This document shows, one piece after another, positions 54,450 to 63,434 of a DNA stretch of 64,000 nt. The number at the start of each line of letters is the position of its first letter. The first letter of the stretch is position 1. A model generated the notes under the pieces. That model was not told the DNA's origin, made no database searches, and saw nothing but the letters and a program-made list of their open reading frames with translations. The stretch comes from Orientallactaga sibirica (taxonomy: Eukaryota > Chordata > Mammalia > Rodentia > Dipodidae). Both the position numbers and the translations under genes were made by a program. The stretch covers positions 29,211,001 through 29,275,000 of the forward strand of contig JAEOAD010000025.1 of assembly GCA_036365145.1 (NCBI GenBank), written 5' to 3'.

Positions 54450-54812
54450 GGTCTCCTCCTGCTTAGATTCCCTTCAAAAGCCCCCAACACCAGCCAGGTT
54501 CCTCTTCCAACCTCAGACACATGCAGCCGTGTGCAGAGGCTTCGCCTTCACAGGACCTCATGTGGCTCAGTCCGTGGTGAGTTGAAAATGCTACAAGTAA
54601 AAGTGCATCAAATGCTTCTAATCTACAGAGCTTTCCAGTACCGCAGGCAGGCGCTGGGGAATGTCAGCTGTTTACTCTCTTGACATGGATGACCCGGGGA
54701 AGCAGTTCCAGCGCCTTCTACTGATAGTCCCTGGAAAGATCACATTTCAAAATTCTAAGTGTGGTTACTGTTCAAAGAATGTATTACATTGTAAAGTAAA
54801 ACAACAACAAAT
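54450..54812. other. ETV3L intron region, unassigned
   Basis: No exon or repeat recognised. Confidence 0.4.
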
Positions 54813-54814
54813 CC

Positions 54815-54985
54815 TAAGGCTGAGTGTGGTGGTACACACCTTTAAACCTAGCATTTGGGAGGCAGAGGTAGGAGGATTGCTGCGAGTTCGAGGCCACCCT
54901 GAGACTACAGAGTGAATTCCAGGTCAGCCTGGGCTTGAGTGAGACCCTTGAAAAAATAAAAAAAATTAAAAAAAGAAAGAAAGGA
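54815..54985 (+). repeat. B1 SINE, A/G-rich tail
   Basis: Sense B1 ending in AAAGAAAGGAAGAAAG repeats. Confidence 0.95.
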
Positions 54986-55014
54986 AGAAAGAAAGAAAGA
55001 AAAATCCTAAGTCA

Positions 55015-55208
55015 GGGCTGGAGAGATGACTTAGCAATTAAGGAACTTGCCTGCAAAGCCACAAGAGCTAAGTTTGATCCCCCAGGACCCACATAAGCCA
55101 GATGCACAAGGTGGTGCATGCATCTGGAGTTTGTTTGCATTGTGTGCAGCAGCTGGAGGCCCTGGCTCACCCATTCTCTCCCCAAATAAATACATAAAAA
55201 CAAAATAT
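55015..55208 (+). repeat. B2-type SINE
   Basis: Sense copy, small insertion at GTTTGCATTGTGTGCAGCAG. Confidence 0.95.
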
Positions 55209-55209
55209 T

Positions 55210-55370
55210 TAAACTGGGCGTGGTGGCACATGCCTTTAATCCCAGCACTCGGGTGGCAGAGGTAGGAGGATAGTTGTAAGTTCAAGGCCACCCTGAGACT
55301 ACATACAGAATTCCAGGTTAGCCTGGGCTAGAGTGAAACCCTACCTTGAAAAACCAAAGAAAAAAATTTT
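55210..55370 (+). repeat. B1 SINE
   Basis: Sense B1. AAATCCTAAGTCA before the previous SINE and AAATCCCAAGTCA after this one mark one shared target. Confidence 0.95.
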
Positions 55371-55435
55371 TTAAAAATCCCAAGTCAAACCATTGAAAGT
55401 TGGGAACCATCTGTAATATTTATAAAATAAAAATA

Positions 55436-55585
55436 AGGGCCGTATGGTGGTACACAATTTTAATCCCAGCATTTGGGAGGCAGAGGTTGGAGGATCATCA
55501 TGAATTTGAGGTCACCCTGAGATTACATAGTGAATTCCAGGTCAGCCTGGACTAGAGCGAGACTTTACCTTAAACAAACAAACAA
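55436..55585 (+). repeat. B1 SINE, diverged
   Basis: AAGGGCCGTATGGTGGTACA head; otherwise B1 order. Confidence 0.9.
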
Positions 55586-55587
55586 AA

Positions 55588-55790
55588 GGTTCTGAAGAGA
55601 TGACTTAGCAGTTAAGACATTTACCTGTGAAGCCAAAGGACCCAGGTTCTATTCCCCAGGACCCATGTAAGCCAGTCTCACAAGGTGATGTATGTGTCTG
55701 GAGTTTGTTTACAGTGGATGAAGGCCCTGGTATGTCCATTCTCTCTCTTTCTCTCAAATAAATAAAATAAAATAAAATAAAACAAAAAAA
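55588..55790 (+). repeat. B2-type SINE
   Basis: Sense copy with an AAATA tail. AATAAGGG flanks the pair. Confidence 0.9.
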
Positions 55791-55794
55791 ATAA

Positions 55795-55865
55795 GGGGCA
55801 CTTGCCTAGCATGCATAAAGCCCTAGGTTTGATCCTTAGCACAAGCTAAGCAACAATCTATCAGT
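55795..55865 (+). repeat. ID-like SINE fragment
   Basis: GGGGCACTTGCCTAGCATGC and CCTAGGTTTGATCCTTAGCA, the classic ID body, with head missing. Confidence 0.75.
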
Positions 55866-56305
55866 AAAACAAAGTGAAAATGTAATCAGGCCTCTCCTTC
55901 CCGTTCTCTTCCTCACAGAATGAATTCCAGCTCCCTTAGAATGGTTTCCGAGGCCTGTGGGGACTGGACACCTGTTGGCCTCTCCTGCACATTCCACCTC
56001 ACTTGTAGACCTCACCCTGCCGTGGCAGTCTGCGAGCTTGTCTTTGCTTTCTCTTTGTCAGATCATCTTTCTCCACCTTCTTCCCCTCCTCCGGCAAGCC
56101 CCGACTCTTCTTCGGACTCTCCCAGCACCTGTATCCTCTCATCTCTGCTCCCTACCAGGCCCTGAGCGCCTTTCATGTCTGGTCCCCCATGTGTAGTAAG
56201 CTGCTGTCGCTAAGCATTGGTGAGACCCCTTGCCTCACTCCTGCCCAGCCACAGGCTTAGCCAGAAGGGGTCCTCCTCAGGTTAAGACGATTGCCCACTC
56301 CGTCC
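55866..56305. other. ETV3L intron 4, 5' end
   Basis: Pyrimidine-rich plus strand. Overlapping 79-81 codon frames have no resemblance to ETV3L. Confidence 0.45.
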
Positions 56306-56309
56306 TCAC

Positions 56310-56430
56310 CAATCACGGGCCAAGCTGCTGATCTCCTTCTCCAGGCTGTCTAATGGCCCCCTGGGGGTCTTCTCTCTGGCCAGCTGCTCCACCATAGTCC
56401 CGTGGGTGAACAACATGCTGTGCAGGAGCC
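56310..56430 (-). pseudogene. ETV3L: ETV3L exon 4 remnant
   Basis: The minus strand reads LLHSMLFTHGTMVEQL then AREKTPRGPLDSLEKE, matching the ETV3L segment LLHSMLF.H..MVEQL…TPRGP. The frame is open across the block and ends at ATTG followed by GTGAGG, a good donor. The acceptor side reads CCCTCCACGG instead of a CAG, so splicing into this exon is probably lost. Confidence 0.88.
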
Positions 56431-56767
56431 GTGGAGGGAGACAGGCTCTCAATGGCATCATCTTGTTTAAATGACAAGATAGGGTGATGTTGATTTTTAA
56501 ACCACCACACGCTTCAGATGCCCTAACCTTTCCCCTGGTCTCTTTGCCCTTCCCTCTGATCTGCCACTAAAAGACGATGCCTGGTACAGAAGTCATCCTT
56601 TCTCACGGGCAGGTGATGCACCACACAGGCCATCAAATCCTCCTGCCTCTGTGACACTGAGGCACCAGCATGCCAGAGAAGAGCACTGGAGGCCAGTGGG
56701 TCTCCTCTGAAGGCAGAGGAGCAGGATCTGGTGGCCCTCTGGGGACAGGGGCCACCTTCATGCCTAC

Positions 56768-56955
56768 CTCTCTCTGCCCACGAATGGGCACCAGAACTGG
56801 CCAACACAGGGCAGAGGCCCCTGGTAGCAGGTGGGGGGCTGGCGGTGCCCACATTGCCCACAGAGGAGAGTTGACCACGCTGAGCTTGCTGAGGGTGAAC
56901 TTGTACGTGGATCTCTTGCCTTGGCCTTGGGCAGGGCCCTTTTACTGCAGCAGTA
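56768..56955 (-). pseudogene. ETV3L: ETV3L exon 3 remnant
   Basis: After a TTCTCCAG acceptor the minus strand reads YCCSKRALPKAK, then after a one-base loss KRSTYKFTLSKLSVVN and SPLWAMWAPPAPHLL. This is the C-terminal part of the ETS domain (family YYYNKRILHKTKGKR.TYKF) and the following VVN.PLW.VRAPP.PHLL region. Two of three tyrosines in the YYY stretch near the DNA-recognition helix are changed to cysteine. It ends at GAG followed by GTAGGC, a plausible donor. Confidence 0.9.
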
Positions 56956-57180
56956 CTGGAGAATCAAGGTGGAGGAAATGGAATTGGCCTTGTGGGGTGG
57001 GAAGAGGCTCGGAATCTTTCCCACTGGGCTTGACTTGAGCTGTTCCTGGAAGACAACGGGCATCTTCCCACACATGACGACATTTCTCAAGTCTTGCAAG
57101 AGTGGGAAGCTGCCCAGAGTGCCAGGAACCACAACCCTTTCCCTTGAACTCTAAGTCTACTGCTGGCCACCTCCTCTCAC

Positions 57181-57417
57181 CTGAGGGCCCCACTCAGCTT
57201 GTCATAGTTCATCTGTGGCTTGCGTTTCCTGCACCCCAGAGACAGGTCACCTCATCCAGATCCTTGATGACAAACTCCCGGTACTCTCCCTGCTGCCAGG
57301 CGATGACATGGCGGAAATCCTCCTTCTGCAGCAGCTCCCGGCTGAAGTGCCACAGTTGGATCTGCCGGGAGCCTGGCGAGGACCCGGCTTTGTAGGCCCA
57401 GGCAGGGAAGGCCAAAC
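57181..57417 (-). pseudogene. ETV3L: ETV3L exon 2 remnant (ETS domain)
   Basis: After a TCCCAG acceptor the minus strand reads [18 protein letters not shown] then [20 protein letters not shown] and [18 protein letters not shown], the first half of an ETS domain with its hallmark IQLWHF start. Compared with ETV3/ETV3L, HFILELL is HFSRELL and KDPDEVARLWG is [11 protein letters not shown]. After LWG one base is lost (GGTGCAGG), so the next codons run into TGA; in the shifted frame [17 protein letters not shown] continues to a GTGAGA donor. The loss removes the recognition helix from any product. Confidence 0.93.
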
Positions 57418-57523
57418 CTGGGACAGAGATGGGAGTGTGACGGTCACCCTGCTGCTACTGAAGCCCCGGCCTAAGGCGGCTTCAAGAGCATGGCGGGGCG
57501 AGGGGCACTGCAAGGAGGCTCAC

Positions 57524-57584
57524 ATGACACCCAGTAGCTGCCAGGTGTGACCAGGATGCCTTCCACTGTGCAGCAGCAGTGCAT
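57524..57584 (-). pseudogene. ETV3L: ETV3L exon 1 remnant (start codon)
   Basis: ATG at 57584-57582 followed by MHCCCTVEGILVTPGSYWVS and one base before GTGAGC. This resembles the ETV3L N-terminus (MHCSCLAEGI…PGNWIS) and joins exon 2 in phase (SCLAFP). The start codon and donor are intact. Confidence 0.85.
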
Positions 57585-57929
57585 GGTCAACGGCAGCTGA
57601 GAGGTGGCTGAGCCTGGTGTGCATTGAGGAGGGATGGGAGAGAGGACGGCTGGGGGAGGGGGAACACAGGATCCAGAGCCGGCTCCTGGACATGGACCGG
57701 ACAGGGTGACATGCTCTGGGCTCTGGGACTCCTGCCCATGCTTCCCAGGATGAGGGAAACATTACCCCTAACTGGAACTGAGTAGGTCTCCAGCACATGG
57801 ACATTGGTCTGGAGCAACCTCCTCCCATTCCCGAGGAGTCACAGATAGGGAAAGTGACTCAATCAAAGGCCCACGATGACTAGTGAGCTTCCATAGCACC
57901 TTCTCTCATGCCACGGTGCCCCTCTTAGA
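57585..57929. other. Upstream of ETV3L remnant
   Basis: Former promoter side of ETV3L. No CpG island or recognised motif. Confidence 0.4.
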
Positions 57930-58122
57930 CAGAGAGAATTGGTGCACCAGGGCCTCAGCCACTGAAATCATACTCCAGATGCTTGTGCCACCTAGTGGGC
58001 ATGTGTGATCTTGTGCTTGCCTCACCTTTGTGCTTCTGGCTTATGTGGGATCTGGAGAGTCGAACATGGGTCCTTTGGCTTTGCAAGCAAGCGCCTTAAC
58101 CATAAGACATCTCTCCGGCCCT
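57930..58122 (-). repeat. B2-type SINE, third subfamily
   Basis: Antisense copy with GCCACCTAGTGGGCATGTGT and CTTGCCTCACCTTTGTGCTTC, the longer version of the block at 43195-43402. Confidence 0.92.
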
Positions 58123-58650
58123 GAGCTGTCTTTAGAAGGTGACAGGCCCATCTTGGAATCCTCCTCTGCATTCTTTGTAGAAGCAGATGCTGTGTTCCTT
58201 TTTCCTTTCCTGCTCATCCATCCCTCCCTCCATCTGCAAGTCCTTCCATGGATAGCCTTAGTTAGGTTGGGAGGCCTGCTGCTTCACCTTGGGAATGTGA
58301 GCTGGGACGTGAGGGGTGCAGTGGGCCTGGCTTCCCAGGGAAAACCAGTCCCAGCAGTAAGCTGACAGAGCCCTGTGGCTTGCCAGCTGTGCCCCATGGA
58401 TCTGATGGAGTTTCCTGGTCTGGGGGATCTGAGACTGCAGAGTAAATGTCTGATCTGCCAAGAAGAATAAAACCCAACACTTGCCTGGTACTTGCTGTGC
58501 CTGCATGGTGCAAAGGGCGCGAAGCAGGTATGCACTGAGACCCCACGCTATGGGAAGGCTCTGAGGGGTCATGGAGCTTCCCCCGTCATTCAGCTAATTC
58601 ATAAACTTGTCAGGACCTCATGCCAAAATTTATAAAATGCAGCCACAGAG
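58123..58650. other. Unassigned intergenic sequence
   Basis: Single-copy-looking; overlapping 83-111 codon frames on both strands without family resemblance. Confidence 0.45.
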
Positions 58651-58654
58651 ATGA

Positions 58655-58872
58655 CTCCCAGAGAGATGGCTTAGCGGTTAAGGCACTTGCCTGCAAAGCC
58701 AAAGGACCCAGGTTCAACTCCCAGATGCACAAGGGGATGCACACATCTGGAGTTTGTTTGTAGTGACTGGAGGCCCTGGCGCACTCATTCCCTCTCTCCC
58801 TCTCTCTCTCCCTGCCTATTTCTGCATCTCTCTCTCTCTTTCTCTCTCAAATCAATAAATAAATATTAAAAA
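58655..58872 (+). repeat. B2-type SINE
   Basis: Sense copy missing the CAGGACCCACGTAAGC segment. Confidence 0.92.
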
Positions 58873-58876
58873 AAAA

Positions 58877-59030
58877 AAGCTGGGTGTGGTGCTGCACGCC
58901 TTTAATCCCAGCACTCAGGAGGCAGAGGTAGGAGGATCCTCATGAGTTCGAGGCCACCCAGAGACTTCACAGTGAAATCCAGGTCAGCCTGGGCTAGAGT
59001 GAGACCCTACCTCGAAAAACCAAAAATGAA
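58877..59030 (+). repeat. B1 SINE
   Basis: Sense B1 with AGCTGGGTGTGGTGCTGCAC head. Confidence 0.95.
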
Positions 59031-59034
59031 AATA

Positions 59035-59461
59035 AGAAAGCTCCTCCAAACCCAAATGTAGAACCGGAGGCCAAATATCCCAGGCTCCTCCAGCCTCTCA
59101 TATCTGCGAGTCCCTCACGGATCCTCATGGAGCTTGCTAGGTCTGGTGTGGAAAGTGACTGCTAGGAAGTCCTGCAGACTGTCTCCTGTAAGTCGTTCCT
59201 TTCCTGACACGGTGGAGAAACCCTCAGAGAGGAGCAGCTTTCAGCTCCCCTCCCTGTCCCTCCATGTATGAGAACTATCTTGTAACCTCGGCTCAATTAA
59301 TTAATTAACTATCTTGTAACTGTCTTGTTACCTTGGCTGAAGTCCTTGTGTGTCACTTTCATGCACACATGGGTGAAGAAGCTCCCGAGGCAGGGGGCAC
59401 CCTGGCCTATGCCCTCCTCCCTGTCCTGCAGGTCCTCGGCTCCAGGCTTCTTGTGTTGTGC
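59035..59461. other. Unassigned intergenic sequence
   Basis: Contains a small repeat AACTATCTTGTAAC (59272 and 59308). No gene. Confidence 0.45.
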
Positions 59462-59607
59462 CTGTGCTCTGAGCACTGGCTGTGCGGCCCCCACATCCCA
59501 TCCCCGCAGCCCTGTGCTCTGAGCACTGGCTGTGCGGCCCCACATCCCATCCCCGCAGCCCTGTGCTCTGAGCACTGGCTGTGCCTGTGCCCCACATCCC
59601 CGCAGCC
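59462..59607 (+). repeat. 49-50-bp tandem repeat, three copies
   Basis: CTGTGCTCTGAGCACTGGCT-GTGCGGCCCC…CCCCGCAGCC at 59462, 59512 and 59561. The third copy has a changed centre. It stays open in several frames. Confidence 0.95.
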
Positions 59608-59974
59608 TTTGCGGCAGGATTCGTGTGGTGGCCTCAGAGGATGAGTTCTGAGAGCCATGAAGCAAACAAGCTCCTAACCCAATCTGGAACGATCAGCGCG
59701 GTTTCTGGAAGCAAGCAGTTTTCATTGTCACTGCCATGCCATTGGGATTACTGACAATGAGGCTAATCCCCTTGGCCGGCTAAGTGCTCATTCCCACACA
59801 AGTAGGTTCTAGGTTACTGTTTAATAAACGCAACATAGATAACCAGGAAAACAATAGCGAGTGAGCCTTGAGCTGGATGGAGCTCAGAGCCAAAGAAAAC
59901 TTCCAAAGTGGACTTTGCCTCTTCAAGATTGCAAGGCGCATGAGCGCGGCCCTCAGCATGAGCCCAGCCTTGAG
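59608..59974. other. Unassigned intergenic sequence
   Basis: No gene or repeat recognised. Confidence 0.4.
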
Positions 59975-60170
59975 TGTCGCATTCTGTTATTCACATGTTA
60001 TTTCTCTGACTCTTCACAACGACCCTTTGAGTTGGATATTTGGCTGCATTTTGCAAGCGGAGGAAATGGAGGCTCAAAAAGATTAAGAGACTCTCAAGAT
60101 CCCTCCCGGCCAAGTGGTTGAGCAGGATGGGAACTGGTCTGTCTGACTCTGGGCTCTGAGCTGTAATCAG
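59975..60170 (-). repeat. MIR SINE
   Basis: TCTTCACAACGACCCTTTGA, TTTTGCAAGCGGAGGAAATGG, AGGCTCAAAAAGATTAAGAG and GGGAACTGGTCTGTCTGACT follow the antisense MIR order (…TCACAACAACCCTATGAG…GATGAGGAAACTGAGGC…). Confidence 0.82.
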
Positions 60171-60369
60171 TCAATCAGGGCAGAAACATTAAGGATGAAA
60201 CTCACTGGATATGAAAGGCAAGGCTGGCAAGAGCCGGGGCCCCGAAGGGGACACTCCAGCTAAACCTACGGTGTGGGCTTTGGGCCAAAAATCGTTTCAG
60301 CACAAGTCCCAGGAAGGCAAAGGACAGCAGCCAGCCCAATGGGCAAAAGATGAGAGCGGCAAGAACACA

Positions 60370-60490
60370 CAGACACAGAAAAACAGACACCCCCGCACCC
60401 ACACACACACAGATAAACACGCAGAAACTCTCCTCCCATTGACCTACACAGGCACAAACATACTCACACAGATACACACACTCACAGGTC
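60370..60490. repeat. CA-rich simple repeat
   Basis: Imperfect CACA/CAGACA run with other sequence between. Confidence 0.8.
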
Positions 60491-60539
60491 CACGAAAGCC
60501 ACACGTGTGAAGTAGAAACTCGAAGTAAAAGTCAATCTT

Positions 60540-60695
60540 GAGCTGGGTGTGGTGGCGCACGCCTTTAATCCCAGCACTCGGGAGGCAGAGGTAGGAGGAT
60601 CGTTGTGAGTTCGAGGCCAGCCTGAGACTCCATAGTGAAGTCCAGGTCAGCCTGGGCTGGAGCGAGACCTTACCTCCAAAAAACCAAAAATCAAC
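60540..60695 (+). repeat. B1 SINE
   Basis: Sense young B1. Confidence 0.95.
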
Positions 60696-60707
60696 AAAAA
60701 AGAGTCA

Positions 60708-60875
60708 CTGTATGGTGCCAGACATGATAGCTCATGCCTGTAATCCCAGCACTTAGGAGGCTGGGGCAGGAACATCACACAAAGTTCAAGGCTGGCTTGG
60801 GTTACAGAGTTCCAAGCTAGCTATGGGTACATGGTAAGACCCTGTCCCAAAGCAAAGCAAAACAAAACGAAAAAA
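60708..60875 (+). repeat. Old B1 SINE
   Basis: Diverged sense B1: CAGACATGATAGCTCATGCC to AAGACCCTGTCCCAAAGC. Confidence 0.85.
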
Positions 60876-60887
60876 AAAAAAAAGTTA

Positions 60888-61150
60888 CAGGGCTGAAGAG
60901 ATGGCTTAGGGGTTAAGGTGCCTGCCTCCTAACCCTAAGAACACTGGTTCCAATCTCCAGGTCCCATGTTTAGCCAGATGCAAAGTGACGCAAGGGTGCA
61001 ATGCCGCACTTGCCCACAAGGGGGCGCACACATCTGGATTTCGTTCTCAGCAGCTGAGACACTGCTGGCGCACCCATCTCTGTCTTCCTCTCCCCCCGTC
61101 TCTTTCTCTCTGTCTCTCTCCAAAAAATAAAAATAAATTTTAAAAAAAGT
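60888..61150 (+). repeat. B2-type SINE, long subfamily
   Basis: Sense copy. AAAAGTTACA flanks both sides (about 60880 and 61144). Confidence 0.95.
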
Positions 61151-61164
61151 TACAAAAGAAAGTC

Positions 61165-61350
61165 ACTTTGTGGGCTGGTGGTGCTTAGCAGTTAAAATAA
61201 TCCCAGCAAGGCCGGGAGGCAGAGTTCAGGTTCTCCAGGACCACGTGAGTTCAGAGGCCACCCTGAGATTTCTGGAGTTGTTAATTCCAGGTCAGCCTGG
61301 GCCAGAGTGAGACCCTATCTCCTTGAAAACCAAATAAAAAAAAAAAAAAA
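61165..61350 (+). other. Woven mosaic of B2-type and B1 SINE
   Basis: Blocks alternate. B2-type: GGGCTGG, GCTTAGCAGTTAAAAT, GTTCTCCAGGACCACGT, TTTCTGGAGTTGTT. B1: AATCCCAGCA, GGGAGGCAGAG, GAGTTC, AGGCCACCCTGAGA, TAATTCCAGGTCAGCCTGGG. The B2 blocks match the intact copy at 61378-61560 in order, including its private AGCAGTTAAAAT. Confidence 0.85.
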
Positions 61351-61377
61351 AAAAGTTTACAAAGTTTATTAGAGAAA

Positions 61378-61560
61378 GAGGGCTGGAGAGATGGCTTAGC
61401 AGTTAAAATGCTTGCCTGCAAGGCCTAACACTGGAGTTCAGTTCTCCAGGACCCACGTAAAGCCAGATGCACAAAGTGGCACTTATTTCTGGAGTTGTTT
61501 GCAACAGCTGGAGTCTCTTTTGCCCAATAAATCAATTTTATTTTATTTATTTATTTTTTT
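61378..61560 (+). repeat. B2-type SINE
   Basis: Sense copy with internal losses (GCAAGGCCTAACACTGGAG). Confidence 0.92.
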
Positions 61561-61589
61561 AAGCTTGCTTTTTCTTAAATAAGTTTTAA

Positions 61590-61812
61590 AAAGTATTTTT
61601 TTTATTATTTATTAGAGAAAGAGAGAAGGAAAGAGGCAGGTAGGGAGAAAGAGAGAGAATGGGCGTGCCAGGACCTCCAGCCACTGCAAATGAACTCCAG
61701 ATGCATGGGCCACCTTGTGCATCTGGCTTACGTGAGTCCTGGGGAATCAAACCTGGGTCCTTTGGCTTTGCAGGCAAGTGCCTTAATCGCTAAGCCATCT
61801 CTCCAGCCCAAT
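61590..61812 (-). repeat. B2-type SINE
   Basis: Antisense full-length copy. CCCAATAAAT flanks it (61523 and 61807), so it sits within the previous element's tail region. Confidence 0.95.
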
Positions 61813-61849
61813 AAATACAATTTTATTTTTTAAAAAAAGAAGTCACGGG

Positions 61850-62000
61850 CTGGAGAGATGGCTTAGCGGTTAAACGCTTGCCTATGAAGCCTAAGGACCC
61901 CAGTTCGAGGCTCGATTCTCCAGGACCCACGTAAGCCAGATGCACAAGGGGATGCATGCATCTGGAGTTCGTTTGCAGTGGCTGGAGGCTCTGGCGCACC

Positions 62001-62036
<36 letters not shown>

Positions 62037-62098
62037 CTGCCTATTTCTGTATCTCTCTCTCAAATAAATAAATAAATAAATAAAGAAAGAAATAAAGA
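61850..62098 (+). repeat. B2-type SINE
   Basis: Sense copy with a CT run of about 16 units and an AAAT tail. AAGTCAC/AAGTCACTTTG flank it. Confidence 0.95.
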
Positions 62099-62247
62099 AA
62101 ATAAGTCACTTTGTGCTTAGAGCCTCCTAAGCAGCCCAAATGTTGGCATAACCAGATTGATAAGGGACAAAATTGAGGTTTTTTTTTTTTTTTTTTTTTC
62201 AGAGACTGCTCAATTGAGTTGGTGTTAAAATGGGGCTGTTGATCAAC

Positions 62248-62360
62248 ACAGGGCTGGGGCTTGGCAGCTCAGTGGGAACAGCACTTGCCACACAAGCATG
62301 AGGGCTGAGTTCACATCCCCACACCCACAGAGAATGCTGGCCGTAGCATCATGGGGTTCG
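62248..62360 (+). repeat. Diverged tRNA-derived SINE
   Basis: AGGGCTGGGGCTTGGCAGCTC and AAGCATGAGGGCTGAGTTC with AGAGAATGCTGGCC; same type as 2213-2375. Confidence 0.6.
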
Positions 62361-62437
62361 AATCCCTGTGCTGGGGACATGGGCAGCAGATGGGCTCTCG
62401 AGCTCGCTGGCTAGCTTGTCTAGCTGAATCAGTGAGC

Positions 62438-62480
62438 TCTGAAGGCAAGCACTTTAACCACTGAGCCCCCTCTCCAGTCC
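62438..62480 (-). repeat. B2-type SINE head fragment
   Basis: GGCAAGCACTTTAACCACTGAGCCCCCTCTCCAGTCC is only the complement of the head. Confidence 0.75.
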
Positions 62481-62564
62481 AAATCCGTGAGCTTTATGTA
62501 CCGTGCAAGACTTGATTTTGCAGCATGAGGTGGGGGTGATTGAGGAAGACACCCAGCCTCTGGC

Positions 62565-62625
62565 TTGCACACGTACACTCACACACATTTGTGCACACCA
62601 CACACATGCACATACAACACACCAA
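62565..62625. repeat. CA-rich simple repeat
   Basis: Imperfect ACACAC / CACACATGCAC run. Confidence 0.8.
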
Positions 62626-62724
62626 TATAAAGGCCCTGAGAGGCGGGTGGATAGTGAAGCAGAGAACATGAGGCAGGAAGTAGAGCCCTGGCACAGGTGG
62701 AGAGCCACATGTCAAAACCAGCTG

Positions 62725-62980
62725 TGGGGCTGGAGAGATGGCTTAGTGGTTAAGGCGACTGCCTACTAAGCCTAAGAATGCCTGTTTGAACCTCCAGGTC
62801 CCATGTTTAGCAAGACGCAAAAGTGACGCAAAGACGCAATGTCACACATGCGCACAAGGGGGCGCATGCGTCTGGAGTTTGTTCACAGGAGCAGTTCGTT
62901 CACAGGGGCTGAGAGGCCCTGGCGTGCCCATTCTCTCTGTCTGTCTCTCTCTCTCTGTCTCTCTCAAATTAAAAAAAAAA
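62725..62980 (+). repeat. B2-type SINE, hybrid of subfamilies
   Basis: The left part carries the long-subfamily block (AAAGTGACGCAAAGACGCAA), the right part the common end (GCGTCTGGAGTTTG…CCCTGGCGTGCCC). GTTCACAGGAGCA / GTTCACAGGGGC is a small tandem duplication. Confidence 0.92.
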
Positions 62981-63122
62981 GCCGGGTGTGGTGGCACATG
63001 CCTTTAATCCCAGCACTCAAGAGGCAGAGGAAGGAGGATCTCCGTGAGTTTGAGGCCACCCTGAGACTACATAGTGAATTCCAGGTCAGCCTGGACCAGA
63101 GTGAGACCCTACCTCAAAAAAC

Positions 63123-63155
<33 letters not shown>
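62981..63155 (+). repeat. B1 SINE with long poly-A
   Basis: Sense B1 with a run of about 33 A. AACCAGCTGTG before 62725 and AACCCAGCTGTG after 63175 suggest one target. Confidence 0.95.
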
Positions 63156-63158
<3 letters not shown>

Positions 63159-63251
63159 AAAATAAAAAACAAAAAACCCAGCTGTGAGGACCAGCAAAGT
63201 GAGGGGACAGCAACAATCTCAATCTCTAGGGGCAGCTTGTCCTTGTTAGCT

Positions 63252-63287
<36 letters not shown>

Positions 63288-63425
63288 TGTACAGATGTGG
63301 TGTCCCTTCTGCACATGTGTGGAGGCCAGAGGGGGACATGGGTATCCTCTTCTATCAGTCTTCTGCCTTGTTTCCTTGAGACAGAGTCTCTTCCTGAACC
63401 TGGAACTCACACTGGTTTAAAAATA
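63252..63425 (+). repeat. (TG)n and TG-linked rodent repeat
   Basis: About 17 TG units, then CACATGTGTGGAGGCCAGAG and CCTTGAGACAGAGTCTCTTCC; similar to 45262-45495. Confidence 0.6.
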
Positions 63426-63434
63426 GTTTAGAAA

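Larger units (their letters stand above)
50870..57584 (-). pseudogene. ETV3L: ETV3L pseudogene (five exon blocks)
   Basis: Minus-strand remnant of ETV3L, an ETS-domain transcription factor close to ETV3. Exon-like blocks lie at 57584-57524, 57417-57181, 56955-56768, 56430-56310 and about 51300-50870, in the right order and with mostly intact splice signals. The ETS domain would span blocks 2 and 3. Lesions seen: a one-base loss after the LWG motif in block 2 that leads within ten codons to TGA; one base missing at the block 2/3 join; a one-base loss after PKAK in block 3; the block 4 acceptor reads ACGG where CAG is expected; at least one frame switch in block 5. Introns hold many SINEs. In human the gene lies between ARHGEF11 and ETV3 on the same strand (memory), which fits this window. 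Assembly error could explain one lesion, hardly all. Confidence 0.9.

Noticed and set aside
57209..57415. ETS exon as part of an intact ETV3
   Set aside because: The N-terminal exon (MHC…) and the C-terminal blocks match ETV3L better than ETV3, and frame lesions are present.
58258..58572. Overlapping 83-104 codon minus-strand frames
   Set aside because: Three overlapping frames are open at once with no family resemblance, which points to chance.
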